Origin: RH-AL1 sp965198485 | GTDB taxonomy: Bacteria > Pseudomonadota > Alphaproteobacteria > Rhizobiales > Beijerinckiaceae | Length of the DNA: 64,000 nt | Assembly (NCBI GenBank): GCA_965198485.1 | Contig: CBDAPQ010000005.1 | Location: 992,001 to 1,056,000, forward strand | Direction: 5' to 3' | Part shown: in pieces, positions 34,528 through 43,350 of the stretch | How the letters are laid out: each line of letters starts with the position of its first letter | Position numbering within the stretch: position 1 is the first letter of the stretch | Notes under the pieces: generated by a model | Database searches by the model: none | Seen by the model: only the letters and a program-made list of their open reading frames with translations | What the model was told of the DNA's origin: nothing | Translations under genes and position numbers: made by a program

Positions 34528-35460
34528 TCAGACGGAAGACAGGGCGTCGCTAACCCTGATCGGCTTGGGAATGAGGCCGAGCGTGTGGAAGGTGTCGGCG
34601 ATCACCTGCTGGTCGTGCACGATTGCGGGGTCGATCGCCTGGTAGGCCCAGGCCTGGCGGTTCACCGCATCGGCAAGAACCGATTCCGGCAGGCCGACGC
34701 TCGGCGCCAGCGTGGCGGCGACCTTGCCGCGATCGTCGGCGGCGCGCGTGTCGGTTTCGATGATCGCCTGTTTGATCGCTGCGTAGACTGGCGCGTCGGT
34801 GAAGCCACGGCGACCGAAGTAGAACTGACGGTTGGCGACGAGTCCGGTGCCGTCGGCCAGCACGCGCGTCTTGATGCCGGCTTGTCCTGCGGCGAAGTAG
34901 GGGTCCCAGATCACCCACGCGTCGACGCTGCCGCGCTCGAACGCCGCGCGGCCGTCGGCGGGGGCCAGGTAGACGGGCGTGACGTCCTTCGGTGAAAGCC
35001 CGGCTTTCTCCAGCCCTTGGACATAGAGATAGTGGACGTTCGATCCCTTGTTGAAGGCAACCTTCCGGCCCTTGAGTTCGGACAGTGTCGTGACTGAACT
35101 CTTGTCGAGGACGAGGATGGCCTCGCCCGTCGGCGAGGGGGCCTCGGCCCCGAGATAGACGAGCGGAGCGCCGGCCGCTTGCGCGAAGATCGGTGGGGTC
35201 TCGCCGGCGGAGCCGAAGTCGATCGCACCGGCGCCCAGAGCCTCCATAAGCGGCGGCCCGGAGACGAACTTCTTCCATTCCACCGACCAGCCCAGAGGCT
35301 TAAGCTTTGCCTCCAGCAAACCGCTAGTCTTCAGCAGCAGAAGGTTGCCATACACCTGATAGCCGACCCGTACGGATTTCGCGGCACGCGCCTGCGTAGC
35401 TGCCAAGGTCAAGGTCGCTGCGGCGGCGCCGACGAACGTGCGGCGTGAAAACTCTGTCAT
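34528..35460 (-). CDS. ssuA: Sulfonate ABC transporter substrate-binding protein SsuA
   Basis: The 310-residue protein begins MTEFSRRTFVGAAAATLTLA with a Tat-like twin Arg and cleavage near ARAAKS (about residue 27). The mature part has VRVGYQVYGNLLLLKTSGLLEA, GAIDFGSAGETPPIFAQAAGAPLVY (residues about 76-100), KGSNVHYLYVQGLEKAG and DAWVIWDPYFAAGQAG, all typical of the SsuA family of periplasmic sulfonate receptors. It starts 23 bases after ssuB ends and precedes ssuD by 70 bases. Confidence 0.9.
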   Translation of the reverse strand: MTEFSRRTFVGAAAATLTLAATQARAAKSVRVGYQVYGNLLLLKTSGLLEAKLKPLGWSVEWKKFVSGPPLMEALGAGAIDFGSAGETPPIFAQAAGAPLVYLGAEAPSPTGEAILVLDKSSVTTLSELKGRKVAFNKGSNVHYLYVQGLEKAGLSPKDVTPVYLAPADGRAAFERGSVDAWVIWDPYFAAGQAGIKTRVLADGTGLVANRQFYFGRRGFTDAPVYAAIKQAIIETDTRAADDRGKVAATLAPSVGLPESVLADAVNRQAWAYQAIDPAIVHDQQVIADTFHTLGLIPKPIRVSDALSSV

Positions 35461-35482
35461 GGCTTTATTCCGACTGGAAGGT

Positions 35483-36274
35483 TCAGCTCTCGCTGCCGAG
35501 CAGCTGGGCAAGGATGCGTTCTTCCAGAGCCGCCGCCTCGGATGAGCCGCGGCGGCGCGGACGATCCAGCGGAACATCGACGTCGAGTGAGATTCCGCCC
35601 TTTTCGAGCACGATTATGCGGTCGGCCAGCGCCAGCGCCTCGGCGACGTCGTGGGTGACGAGCAAGGCGGTAAAGGCCTGCTCGATGAACACGCGCTCGA
35701 TTAATCGCTGCATCTCTATGCGCGTCAGCGCATCGAGTGCTCCCAGCGGCTCGTCGAAGGAGAGGATGCGTGGTTTCGAGACAAGGGCGCGAGCGAGCGC
35801 CACACGTTGCTTCTGGCCACCCGAGAGCGGCGACGGCCAAAGATCGGCACGGTCTTCCAGACCGACCTGCGCCAGGGTGTCGAGCGCACATCGTTTGCCC
35901 TGCGCCGTACCGCCGGCCAAACCGAGGCCGATCTCTACGTTACCCGCGACTTTCGCCCAGGGCAGTAGCCGCGGCTCTTGGAACATCAGGCGCACGTCGG
36001 CCTGCGGCATGGCGCCAGCTTTCGCGTCGCCAAACCGCAATGTGCCACCGTCGGGCTGCTCCAGCCCGCTCAACAGGCGCAACAAAGTGCTCTTGCCGCA
36101 GCCACTGCGGCCGACCACGGCGAGAAACTGCCCGGCTGGTACGTGAAGGTCGAGGTTGGCAATGACGGGCCGATCGCCGAACGATTTCGACAGCCCCCTC
36201 GCGGTGATGGACAGCGCGCGGGAGCTCGTCGCGACGGCGGGCGTGCCCGGCCGGTCGAGGATCGCGACGCTCAC
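35483..36274 (-). CDS. ssuB: Sulfonate ABC transporter ATPase SsuB
   Basis: The 263-residue protein has Walker A VVGRSGCGKST near residue 55, a Q-loop in LMFQEPRLLPWAKV, the signature LSGGQKQRVALARALV near 150, Walker B ILSFDEPLGALD and the switch His in LLVTHDVAEAL. The order and EPRLLPW motif match SsuB. ATG overlaps the stop of ssuC by four bases (complement of 36271-36274), so the two are translationally coupled. It drives uptake of aliphatic sulfonates under sulfate limitation. Confidence 0.9.
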   Translation of the reverse strand: MSVAILDRPGTPAVATSSRALSITARGLSKSFGDRPVIANLDLHVPAGQFLAVVGRSGCGKSTLLRLLSGLEQPDGGTLRFGDAKAGAMPQADVRLMFQEPRLLPWAKVAGNVEIGLGLAGGTAQGKRCALDTLAQVGLEDRADLWPSPLSGGQKQRVALARALVSKPRILSFDEPLGALDALTRIEMQRLIERVFIEQAFTALLVTHDVAEALALADRIIVLEKGGISLDVDVPLDRPRRRGSSEAAALEERILAQLLGSES

Positions 36275-37110
36275 GCCCGTGCTCCCTTGTTAGCAAAGGC
36301 CGGGTTCCACGACAGGAAGACGCGCTCCAGCACGCGCACGATGCTGTCGGCGCCCTTGCCGAGCACGGCGTAGATCAGAATGGCTAGCACGATGACATCG
36401 GTCTGCATGAACTCGCGCGCCTGCATGGCCATGTAGCCGATGCCCGATTGCGCCGCGATCGTCTCGGCGACGATGAGGGTGAGCCACGTAATGCCAAGAG
36501 CGTAGCGCAGCCCGACGAAGATGGAGGGCAGTGCGCCCGGCCAGATGATGCGGCGGAACAGCGTTGCCGGCCCCATGCCATAACTTTGGCCCATCTCGAC
36601 AAGCTGCGGATCGACGGCGCGGATGCCGTGCAGCGTGTTCAGATAGATCGGGAAGAAGACGCCGAGCGCGACCAGGAACAGCTTGGCGCCCTCATCGATG
36701 CCGAACCAGACGATGACGAGCGGAATTAGCGCGAGGTGGGGCACGTTGCGCACCATCTGCAGTGTAGTGTCGGTGAAAGTGTCGGCCCAGCGCGAGAGAC
36801 CGTTGGCCACGCCGAACGCCAACCCGATGCCTCCGCCGACGACGAGGCCGGCGAGGGCGCGCAACGTGCTCGTCTCCATATTCGTCAGGAGCTCACCATT
36901 GGCAGTGAGGCGGTAGGTTGCGCGACCGATGTCGAGGGGGTTCGGCAGGATCTTCGAAGACAGGACGCCAGTCGACGACCCGAGTTGCCATAAAACAAGG
37001 ATCGCAATCGGCAGAAGCCAACCCATCCATGCCTGCGGTAGGATATTGCGCGAGGCGCGCCTACCCACTCGCCGCTTGTCGACGTCGTTCAGGGCGAGAA
37101 CGTCGCTCAT
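36271..37110 (-). CDS. ssuC: Sulfonate ABC transporter permease SsuC
   Basis: The 279-residue membrane protein has about six helices and the EAA-like motif EMGQSYGMGPATLFRRIIWPGALPS (about residues 180-204). WFGIDEGAKLFLVALGVFFPIYLNT, positions about 145-169, is the classic SsuC/TauC block. ATG (complement of 37108-37110) is preceded by GGTGGTAAT. The frame stays open upstream for 168 codons, but that part shows no transporter sequence. It is the first gene of the operon, whose order C-B-A-D is unusual compared with ssuEADCB. Confidence 0.9.
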   Translation of the reverse strand: MSDVLALNDVDKRRVGRRASRNILPQAWMGWLLPIAILVLWQLGSSTGVLSSKILPNPLDIGRATYRLTANGELLTNMETSTLRALAGLVVGGGIGLAFGVANGLSRWADTFTDTTLQMVRNVPHLALIPLVIVWFGIDEGAKLFLVALGVFFPIYLNTLHGIRAVDPQLVEMGQSYGMGPATLFRRIIWPGALPSIFVGLRYALGITWLTLIVAETIAAQSGIGYMAMQAREFMQTDVIVLAILIYAVLGKGADSIVRVLERVFLSWNPAFANKGARA

Positions 37111-37693
37111 TTGAATATTACCACCTTCTACTAGGCACACCACAAAGGGCACGCCGTTCAAGGTGGCAAACGGGGCCGGAAGCGTCGAGAGAATGCATTG
37201 GTGTTGATCTGTCGTTAGGGAGAACGTCATGCCACGCGGGTCGTCTGCCATGGAATGCGCATTCTTTGGCAGCAAAGCGTACTGACGAATAGGCGCGAGA
37301 CGCTGTGGCACGGCCTCGTGCGACTGGCCTGCGTTCGCTGTCCTTCTGCGAATACGAAAAACGTGGGTACGGAGTTCGGTCGAACTCTGCTCGCCTTGTG
37401 AATCCTGCGAGCTGACTGAGAGCGACAGCTTTCTCGTTTTAAAGCGTGGAAGCAGAACAGCTGCTTCCGGGCCAGCTTCAGTTATTCGAACGATTATCGG
37501 CCTTAGAACGAGACTTTCACAACCTTCCTCGAAGTGCGCGTTAGCACCCTCCACCTTCCTGCCTGCCGCCCATCCTGCGCGGGCAGAGACGACCGCGAGG
37601 CTGGATGCCAGCACATACGGCTGGCACTCGCTGTCGGCTCGCAGGAGACAAATTAAAGGGGTCGGCCGCGCGGTTCCGGTCTAGGGTGGTTTG
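37111..37693. promoter_or_regulatory. 580-base divergent gap between ssuC and the kinase gene
   Basis: The minus-strand frame of ssuC stays open through most of this gap but its text has no recognisable domain, so I treat it as non-coding. The ssu promoter and any sulfur-regulator (CysB/Cbl-like) site should lie near 37110-37200, and the kinase promoter near 37600-37690. I could not identify convincing boxes by eye. Confidence 0.35.
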
Positions 37694-38818
37694 ATGGATA
37701 CCGCCTCGCTGCTCCGTGCAACCGCCGACACCTTGCCTGGCATGGTCGGCTATGTGGACGCACTGCATCGCGTCGGCTTCCTGAATGACGAGTTCTCATC
37801 CTGGTTCGATCTCCGGACGCAGGATGTCGCCGATTTATTCGGTCGCCCGCTCTCCGAGGTCTTCTCCCGAGATCCTTTTCCTGGGCTGGAACAGCTCGAG
37901 ACTGCTCTGCAGGGAACGGAGACGCGATCGGAGCACCGCCTCGCCCGGCGCGATTCCAAGCGCCGCGACGTCGAGGCATTCTATCGACCACACAAGGGTG
38001 CAGACGGCAGCGTGCTCGGCGTCGTGGTCCTGCTGACCGACATCACCGAACGCAAGCAGATGGCCCGCCAGCTCGCCGATCAGGCAAGGACTATGAGGCG
38101 CGCGAACGAAGAGCTGGAGCAGTTCGCCTACGTCGCCTCGCATGACCTGAAGGCGCCTTTGCGCGCCATCGAAAACCTGGTGGGCTGGATCGAAGAAGAT
38201 CTAGACTCCGTGCTGACCGCCGATACGCGCAAGAACATGGATTTGCTGAAAAGCAGGGTGCAGCGGCTCGAGAGCCTTCTCGACGATCTCCTTGGCTACT
38301 CTCGCGCGGGAAGGGACGACGCCCAGGTCGAAGATATCGACATCGGCCGCCTCATCGCCGACGTGTCGTCGATGGTCGATCCGCCCGCCGGCTTCAAGAT
38401 CGCCACCGGAGATGCGATGCCGTCGATGAGGTCGGCGAAGGCACCTTTGATGCAGGCGTTCCAGAACCTCATAGGCAACGCGCTCAAGCATCACGATCAT
38501 ACCGGCGACGGTCACATCTGGATCGAAGCGCGGGAAGACGGGCCGATGCTTGAGTTCGCGGTGGCGGACGACGGCCCTGGCATACCCTTGAACTATCGCG
38601 ATCGCGTGTTCGGCATGTTTCAGACGCTGAAGCCCCGCGACGAGGTCGAGGGCAGCGGGATGGGCCTTGCCATCGTGAGGAAGTTGGTCGACCGTCAGGG
38701 CGGCAGGGTCTGGCTCGACGACGGCCGAGACGAGCGCGGCTTGACCGTTCGGTTCACCTGGCCGCGCAATCCGAAGGACATGAACGATGGCGCCGACAGT
38801 GAACCTGCTTCTGGTTGA
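37694..38818 (+). CDS. PAS-domain sensor histidine kinase
   Basis: The 374-residue soluble kinase has an N-terminal PAS fold (TADTLPGMVGYVDALHRVGF through VVVLLTDITERKQMA, residues about 8-122), then a HisKA dimerisation helix with the phospho-acceptor His in FAYVASHDLKAPLRAI, and a HATPase_c domain with N box LIGNALKHHD, G1 VADDGPGIP and G2 GSGMGLAIVRKL. There is no transmembrane segment. ATG 37694 follows a TTG codon. It overlaps the next receiver gene by 32 bases. Kinases of this kind next to a CheY-like receiver are common in methylobacteria; the signal is unknown. Confidence 0.85.
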   Translation: MDTASLLRATADTLPGMVGYVDALHRVGFLNDEFSSWFDLRTQDVADLFGRPLSEVFSRDPFPGLEQLETALQGTETRSEHRLARRDSKRRDVEAFYRPHKGADGSVLGVVVLLTDITERKQMARQLADQARTMRRANEELEQFAYVASHDLKAPLRAIENLVGWIEEDLDSVLTADTRKNMDLLKSRVQRLESLLDDLLGYSRAGRDDAQVEDIDIGRLIADVSSMVDPPAGFKIATGDAMPSMRSAKAPLMQAFQNLIGNALKHHDHTGDGHIWIEAREDGPMLEFAVADDGPGIPLNYRDRVFGMFQTLKPRDEVEGSGMGLAIVRKLVDRQGGRVWLDDGRDERGLTVRFTWPRNPKDMNDGADSEPASG

Positions 38819-39212
38819 TGACGACGAGGTCGACGTGCAGGGCCTCAGACGGGCCTTCGCCAAGAGCAAGATCGCTAACCCGATCACCGTCGCGCGCGAC
38901 GGCATAGAGGCCCTTGAGATACTGCGCGGCGAGAACGGGCGTACCAAGCTCGACAAGCCCCACCTGATCCTCCTCGATCTCAACATGCCTCGGATGAACG
39001 GCATTGAGTTCCTTGAGGCGATACGTGCCGACAAGGACCTCAGGTCTGCGCTCGTCTTCATGGTGACGACGTCGAAGACGGAAGAGGACAAGGCCCGCGC
39101 CTACGGGCACCACGTCGCCGGCTATATCGTGAAGCAGGATCCGGCCAACACCTTCTTGCAGGCGGTCTCCCTGCTCGAGCACTACTGGAGGATCGTCGAA
39201 TTCCCGGCTTGA
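38787..39212 (+). CDS. CheY-like (Rcp1-type) response regulator
   Basis: The 141-residue protein is a stand-alone receiver. It starts LLLVDDDEVDVQGLRRAF with the acidic pocket near residues 11-13, has the phospho-Asp in LILLDLNMPRMNG near residue 61, the Thr/Ser of VFMVTTSKTEEDK near 90 and the Lys of YIVKQDP near 113. The longer alpha4-beta5 region resembles Rcp1, the partner of phytochrome-like kinases. There is no output domain, so it probably acts as a phosphorelay link between the two flanking kinases. It overlaps the first and lies four bases before the second. Confidence 0.85.
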   Translation: MAPTVNLLLVDDDEVDVQGLRRAFAKSKIANPITVARDGIEALEILRGENGRTKLDKPHLILLDLNMPRMNGIEFLEAIRADKDLRSALVFMVTTSKTEEDKARAYGHHVAGYIVKQDPANTFLQAVSLLEHYWRIVEFPA

Positions 39213-39216
39213 TCCT

Positions 39217-40401
39217 TTGAGCGCGTCAACGATCCTCCTGATCGACGACGACCAGGTCGACCGAGCCCTGGTGCGCCGTGCGCTCGTCAAGTCGGGCCTT
39301 GAGCATACGCTGATCGAGGCGACGGACGGCACGTCCGGCCTCGACATCGCCCGATCACAGGACTTCGACTGCGTCCTGCTCGATTACCGGCTACCCGACG
39401 TGGACACGTTCGACCTCCTCGCCGCGCTCATCGCGCCAGAAGGCGGCGCCCAGGCGGTTCTCATGCTGACCGGCGATGCCGACCCGAACGTTGCCATGAG
39501 ACTGATTGGAGCCGGCGCGCTCGATCATCTAACGAAGGCCGACGTGACGCCGCCGAGCCTCGCAAGAGCGATCCGCTACGCGAAGGCTCGAAGGGAGTTC
39601 ATAGCCGAACTACGCGGCGCCCGGCTGGAGGCCGAGGAGAAGAGCTTGGCGCTCGACATGCTCAATCGCCAAAAATCGCTGTTCTTCTCGATCATCGCCC
39701 ATGATCTCCGAAATCCGTTTCAGGCCATCCTCAGCCTATCCAGGACGCTCAGCCAAGCCGTGGAGGCTCGTGATCAGGCGTCAGTCGAGAAGCGGGCGCG
39801 CGCCGTGCTCGGATCGGCAAGCCAGGCGGCCGATCTCATGGAGGGGCTATTTGCCTGGGCAAGCCTCCAGATGGATACGGTAACCACGACCCTGGCCGAG
39901 TTCGACGTCGAAGAAATCGCGATGCTTACCAGGGCCGGAGTCGAGGTGGCGGCTTCCGACAAGGGGCTGACGATCATCCTCGACTGCGATTGCACCCACG
40001 CGATTGGACATGCGGGAATGGTGGCGGCGGTGCTTCGCAACCTCGTCAGCAACGCAATCAAGTTCACGCAGCCGGGTGGACGGATCACGATCTTCGCGCG
40101 TCCGCAGGGTGGCAAGACCGAGATCGCCGTCTCGGACACCGGAATCGGCATGCCGCCGGACAAGGTCGTCGACCTCTTCAAGCTCGATCGGAGGTCGACC
40201 ACGAACGGAACGGCGGGAGAACGTGGTAGCGGGCTGGGTCTCCTCCTGTGTCGAGACCTTGTCGAGCGCATGGGCGGCGCGTTGACCGTCTCGAGTTCGG
40301 TCGTAAGCGGCACCCGCTTCTCGTTCCTCCTCGAAGGAGCGCCTGGAAACTATTTATGCGCCGAGCCATCGCCGCAGGCGTCGCACGCCAAAGCGATCTA
40401 G
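39217..40401 (+). CDS. Receiver-histidine kinase hybrid
   Basis: The 394-residue protein has an N-terminal receiver (ILLIDDDQVDRALVRRAL; phospho-Asp in CVLLDYRLPD near residue 53; MLTGDAD; DHLTKAD), a short coiled linker (about 120-150), HisKA with FFSIIAHDLRNPFQAILSLS, and HATPase_c with LVSNAIKFT, VSDTGIGMP and GSGLGLLLCRDLVERMGG. It starts at TTG 39217, four bases after the single-domain receiver. The last roughly 18 residues run into the remains of an ABC ATPase gene and are not family-like, so the original end was probably near 40350. The three genes form one signalling unit. Confidence 0.8.
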   Translation: MSASTILLIDDDQVDRALVRRALVKSGLEHTLIEATDGTSGLDIARSQDFDCVLLDYRLPDVDTFDLLAALIAPEGGAQAVLMLTGDADPNVAMRLIGAGALDHLTKADVTPPSLARAIRYAKARREFIAELRGARLEAEEKSLALDMLNRQKSLFFSIIAHDLRNPFQAILSLSRTLSQAVEARDQASVEKRARAVLGSASQAADLMEGLFAWASLQMDTVTTTLAEFDVEEIAMLTRAGVEVAASDKGLTIILDCDCTHAIGHAGMVAAVLRNLVSNAIKFTQPGGRITIFARPQGGKTEIAVSDTGIGMPPDKVVDLFKLDRRSTTNGTAGERGSGLGLLLCRDLVERMGGALTVSSSVVSGTRFSFLLEGAPGNYLCAEPSPQASHAKAI

Positions 40402-40823
40402 CGGGCGGCACCGTGACGAGCCGTGCACTGGTCGAGCGATACATCGACATGGTCGGCCTCGGGCGCTTCGCTGATGCCTTTCCGCACCAGCTCTTCGGCG
40501 GCATGACGCAGCACGTTGCAGTCGCCCGCGTCTTCGCCAACGACGCCGAGGTCGTGCTGATCGACGAGCCTTTCGGCGCCCTCGACGCGATGAGCTGCGA
40601 CAAATTTTAAGGCGAACTGTTGGTCCTGCGGCTGCGTACCGGCTTCACAGTCCTCTTCGTCAACCATTCGATCGAGGAGACCTTGCTGCTCGCCGACCGC
40701 ATCGTGATTGTCACCAGGCTCGGGGCGCATCGATGCGATGCACGAGGTTGCGCTAGCGCGGCCCGCAATGTCGCCGATCCGGCATTCAACGATATCAGGC
40801 AGCAGGTGGCTGTGCCCGCTTAA
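40354..40823 (+). pseudogene. Nitrate/sulfonate-type ABC ATPase, truncated with an in-frame stop
   Basis: The fragment begins in mid-domain, without Walker A, with RYIDMVGLGRFADAFPHQLF. It then has a damaged signature GGMTQHVAVAR and a good Walker B AEVVLIDEPFGALDAM. TAA at 40608-40610 interrupts the frame where relatives have a Gln or Arg codon. The same frame then continues as GELLVLRLRTGFTVLFVNHSIEETLLLADR to 40823. It is the 3' half of an SsuB/TauB-like gene, fused by deletion to the kinase end, and is dead. Confidence 0.75.
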
Positions 40824-40899
40824 GGTCATACGGTGACCTACCCCATGCGGTCGGAACCTAGCCGCCGACGAATGATTGATCGCGCATAAAGGAGATTTC

Positions 40900-41181
40900 A
40901 TGAACATTAAGATCACCGCCGCTACCGCGGCCGCCGCCATCTTGCTTGCCGCCGCACCGGCCTTTGCCCAGCAAGGTACCACGCTCGCCGGCCCGGCACA
41001 GGGGCAGAAGGCAGATGGTTCTAACTCGACACGGCCTTCTGCCCAGAGCGGTGCAAATGGCGGCGCCATGATGCAAGGCGGCGCGATGTCTGGAGCCAGC
41101 GGCGACGCTTCCACCGGTACGATGAGCGGCGGTTCGACCGCAACCGGCGGCAATGTCGGCGGACCTGCCGGCCGGAACTGA
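40900..41181 (+). CDS. Small exported Gly/Ser/Thr-rich protein
   Basis: From ATG 40900, with AAGGAGA seven bases upstream, the frame gives 93 residues: a signal peptide (MNIKITAATAAAAILLAAAP, cleavage after AFAQ near residue 24), then a low-complexity tail rich in Gly, Ala, Ser and Thr with repeats of the type GGAMxGA and no Cys. The ribosome site, signal and following hairpin at 41205 all support a real gene. Function unknown; similar small exported proteins are frequent in methylobacteria. Confidence 0.65.
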   Translation: MNIKITAATAAAAILLAAAPAFAQQGTTLAGPAQGQKADGSNSTRPSAQSGANGGAMMQGGAMSGASGDASTGTMSGGSTATGGNVGGPAGRN

Positions 41182-41204
41182 CACCCGCCAGCATGATATG
41201 CAGG

Positions 41205-41231
41205 AGCCGCACGGCGAGAGCCGTGGCGGCT
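41205..41231 (+). terminator. Rho-independent terminator after the small exported protein
   Basis: AGCCGCACGGC (41205-41215), loop GAGA, and GCCGTGGCGGCT (41220-41231) form a stem with one bulged base, followed by TTGTCATT. It lies 24 bases after the stop of the gene at 40900-41181. Confidence 0.6.
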
Positions 41232-41274
41232 TTGTCATTATGCGGTCCTGTTCTCCTTCAAAGCCTTGAGGCGC

Positions 41275-41480
41275 TCAACAGTAATCGTTCATGCGCAAGT
41301 CGCGCTTGTTCGGAATCTGCGTAGCGCCACGCAGTTCGCGACGGTCCTCGGCCGTGAGATCGAGGGGGGGTCAGCACCACGACCGGTATGGTGCTGCAGC
41401 CAGCCGTCCATGTAGCTCCCTTAGGAACGTGAAGCCGTCCATCACCGGCATGGTCAGGTCGAGCAGTAACTCGCGCCCGC
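41275..41480 (-). pseudogene. Response-regulator receiver remnant
   Basis: On the minus strand the text ELLLDLTMPVMDGFTFLREL (with the phospho-Asp) is followed by a stop where VVVLT is expected, and then by LTAEDRRELRGATQ in the same frame down to TGA 41275-41277. VVVLTPP appears in the neighbouring frame, so there is at least one frameshift. The N-terminal acidic pocket is not recognisable. It is debris of a receiver domain, perhaps from a hybrid kinase. Confidence 0.55.
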
Positions 41481-41845
41481 CGCCTTGCCGAAATCCTGCT
41501 GTAGGAAGGACAATGACTTCTCCCGCAGGTTGGCGCCGGCGTCCCTCGGTCCAATTTCGCGGGTCAAGGTCGATACGGTGGGACGCGCCGCCCTTGCGCG
41601 TAGCGTCAGAAAAGCCACAGCCGCTTGCCAGGACGCGTGGTGCTAACCGGTTCCGCGTGAGCCCTCCGCTGGATGTTTTGCTACGAAATGCGTCGGAACA
41701 GGCGAGTTCGCGGAGTCGTCGTGCTGCGTAGCTTTGGCGAAATGCTGAGCATGGATGAGCTGCTGAGCGCAAGCTGACTTGCCGCAGGCTTTCCCAGCTT
41801 GGCTAGGATAGCTTCTCGCGCCATCCGCTCTCCTTAAGGTCCAAC

Positions 41846-42185
41846 ATGCCTCTGCAGACCGGCTTGTATAAAGTCGCCTTCAAGACGCAACTCGGCGAGG
41901 GAGTGGGCATCGTTTGTCCTTGAGGCCGGCAGCCTTCAAGGTGGCGACGCGGTCTACGCTTGGGTCGGCACGTCTAAGGAGCCGGATGGGAGCTTCGACG
42001 CCCAAGTCTCCATCTATCAGCATACGCCGGGCGAAGCCGCCGCTTCCGTCTTCGGTGTCAACAGAGCCGTCGTTCGGCTGAAGGGACATCCGGAAGGTCC
42101 CGACTTTACGGTCGAGGGTTCATCGAAGGCCGGGCCCGACATGCACTTCGAGGCTCGCATGACCAAGCTCGACGATTCGCGTTAG
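41846..42185 (+). pseudogene. GrlR-like small regulator, one frameshift
   Basis: From ATG 41846 the frame reads MPLQTGLYKVAFKTQLGEGVG and stops at TGA near 41919. The next frame continues VLEAGSLQGGDAVYAWVGTS and ends MTKLDDSR at TAG 42183-42185. Joined, they give about 113 residues of the GrlR type: GLYxVxFxxxLGxG, then GGDxxYxWxG, then a beta-rich end. GrlR is best known as a negative regulator in enterobacteria, but relatives of unknown role occur in alphaproteobacteria. One indel near 41910 (GTTTGTCC) would restore the gene. Confidence 0.6.
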
Positions 42186-42226
42186 GCTTAGTCGACGGCG
42201 CAACACGAAGTTCGGGAGAACGATCA

Positions 42227-42487
42227 ATGCTATGGCGTAAGGCGTCTTTCACAGCAGTCGGCTTCGCTGCCACGCTTCTATCGGCGCTCGTCGTCGCGCC
42301 AGCTTACGCCGCACCGGCTGCGGCAGAGGCTCCGAGATCCGATGCGGCAAAGTCTACTTCGCCGCTCGCCGATGAGGACACCACCGGCAGTGCCCAAAAG
42401 TCTGACGCCGACGATCGGGGCAAGGCGCTCGGATGTTCGCAGCCTGACGCCAAGAAGCCGGGCTTTGGCTGCGAGAAAGGCAAGTAG
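42227..42487 (+). CDS. Small exported protein of unknown function
   Basis: This 86-residue protein has a signal peptide (WRKASFTAVGFAATLLSAL, cleavage after AYA near residue 28) and a hydrophilic mature part with two Cys (LGCSQPDAKKPGFGCEKGK), which could form one disulfide. GGGAGAACGATCA precedes the ATG at a suitable distance. It is not recognised as a named family. It starts 41 bases after the GrlR-like pseudogene. Confidence 0.6.
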   Translation: MLWRKASFTAVGFAATLLSALVVAPAYAAPAAAEAPRSDAAKSTSPLADEDTTGSAQKSDADDRGKALGCSQPDAKKPGFGCEKGK

Positions 42488-42543
42488 ACGATGCTCAAGC
42501 GGTGGCTATAGCAAGCTAAGTTGGCGAGGCTCCGGCTCGGCCG

Positions 42544-42890
42544 CTACCTCAGCATCGTGCAGATCCTTGCGCGTTCCGCTGGCGACGATCTGCATGGCTT
42601 CTTCGGGAACGGCCGCTGCAGCGCTGCTGCTTTGCTCCACGGCGCTCTAAGCCAAACGTCGTACTCCTCTGACGTTGTGAGCAGCACCGGCATGGCCTTA
42701 GGATGGATCGGCCCGACGATGCCGTTCGCATCCGTCGTCAGGAAGCCGAAGAGCCGGTGCTCGCCGTCGATCGGGTCGCCTTTGGCCCGCGCACGCCTCG
42801 CCAAGTCGTCCGGATCCCGGCGAAGGCGAACAGTGGCCGGTCGACGTCCAGCGCGAACCAGGTCGTAAACCGCCGCAATGGACGCGGAAG
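42544..42890 (-). pseudogene. SRAP (SOS-associated peptidase, YedK/HMCES) C-terminal remnant
   Basis: RPLFAFAGIRTTWRGVRGPKA appears in one frame (about 42890-42790). DPIDGEHRLFGFLTTDANGIV then continues in a second frame through IHPKAMPVLLTTSEEYDVWLRAPW and ALQRPFP, and VPEEAMQIVASGTRKD in a third. These are the C-terminal blocks of the SRAP protein that caps abasic sites in single-stranded DNA. The N-terminal half with the catalytic Cys2 is absent. Two frame changes and a missing start make it a clear pseudogene. Confidence 0.7.
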
Positions 42891-42995
42891 GCAACAAGCG
42901 TGCGGTTGAGGACAAGGCCGCTGCCGACATTCGCGCACAGCCCGCGAGAAGGCGGGAGATGCAGCCCGAAGGCTGAAGCTTACGGCTGACTTACC

Positions 42996-43261
42996 TTAGG
43001 GGTTTGATGGTTCAGGCCGTGCTAGCCATCGCAGCGTAACCTCCCCTGTGAGCGGCGACGCTTGGAAGAAGCGTTGCCATTCGTCGGCGCTCACGGCTTG
43101 TCCTGGGCCGGGATGATAGGCCAACTCCGGGTTTTGATCCCAAGCTCCTGCCGAGCGGCGTCGCGATCCACTAGAGCTACGTAGCACGTCCGTGGCACGA
43201 AGTGCCCCTCTGCGTTCTTGATGTCGGCGCCGAATTTCCAGCCTACGCATGCGTCTGTCAT
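42996..43261 (-). pseudogene. Unrecognised small gene, probably frameshifted
   Basis: From ATG (complement of 43259-43261) the frame reads MTDACVGWKFGADIKNAEGH, then CYVALVDRDAARQELGIKT and soon stops. A neighbouring frame continues with PELAYHPGPGQAVSADEWQRF and ends PEPSNP at 42996. Joined, they give a small soluble protein of about 88 residues. I do not recognise a family, and both the join and the start are tentative. Confidence 0.3.
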
Positions 43262-43350
43262 ACGTGTACTATGAGCCGGGCCGCCCGTGCGTCTACCAGC
43301 CCAGATTTCGGGCATGGGGTAGCAAACTCCTAAGGTAGCATAACCTCTCG

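Noticed and set aside
37111..37614. Extension of ssuC upstream by 168 codons
   Set aside because: SsuC permeases start near the ATG at 37110; the extension has no signal, helix or domain pattern and no ribosome site.
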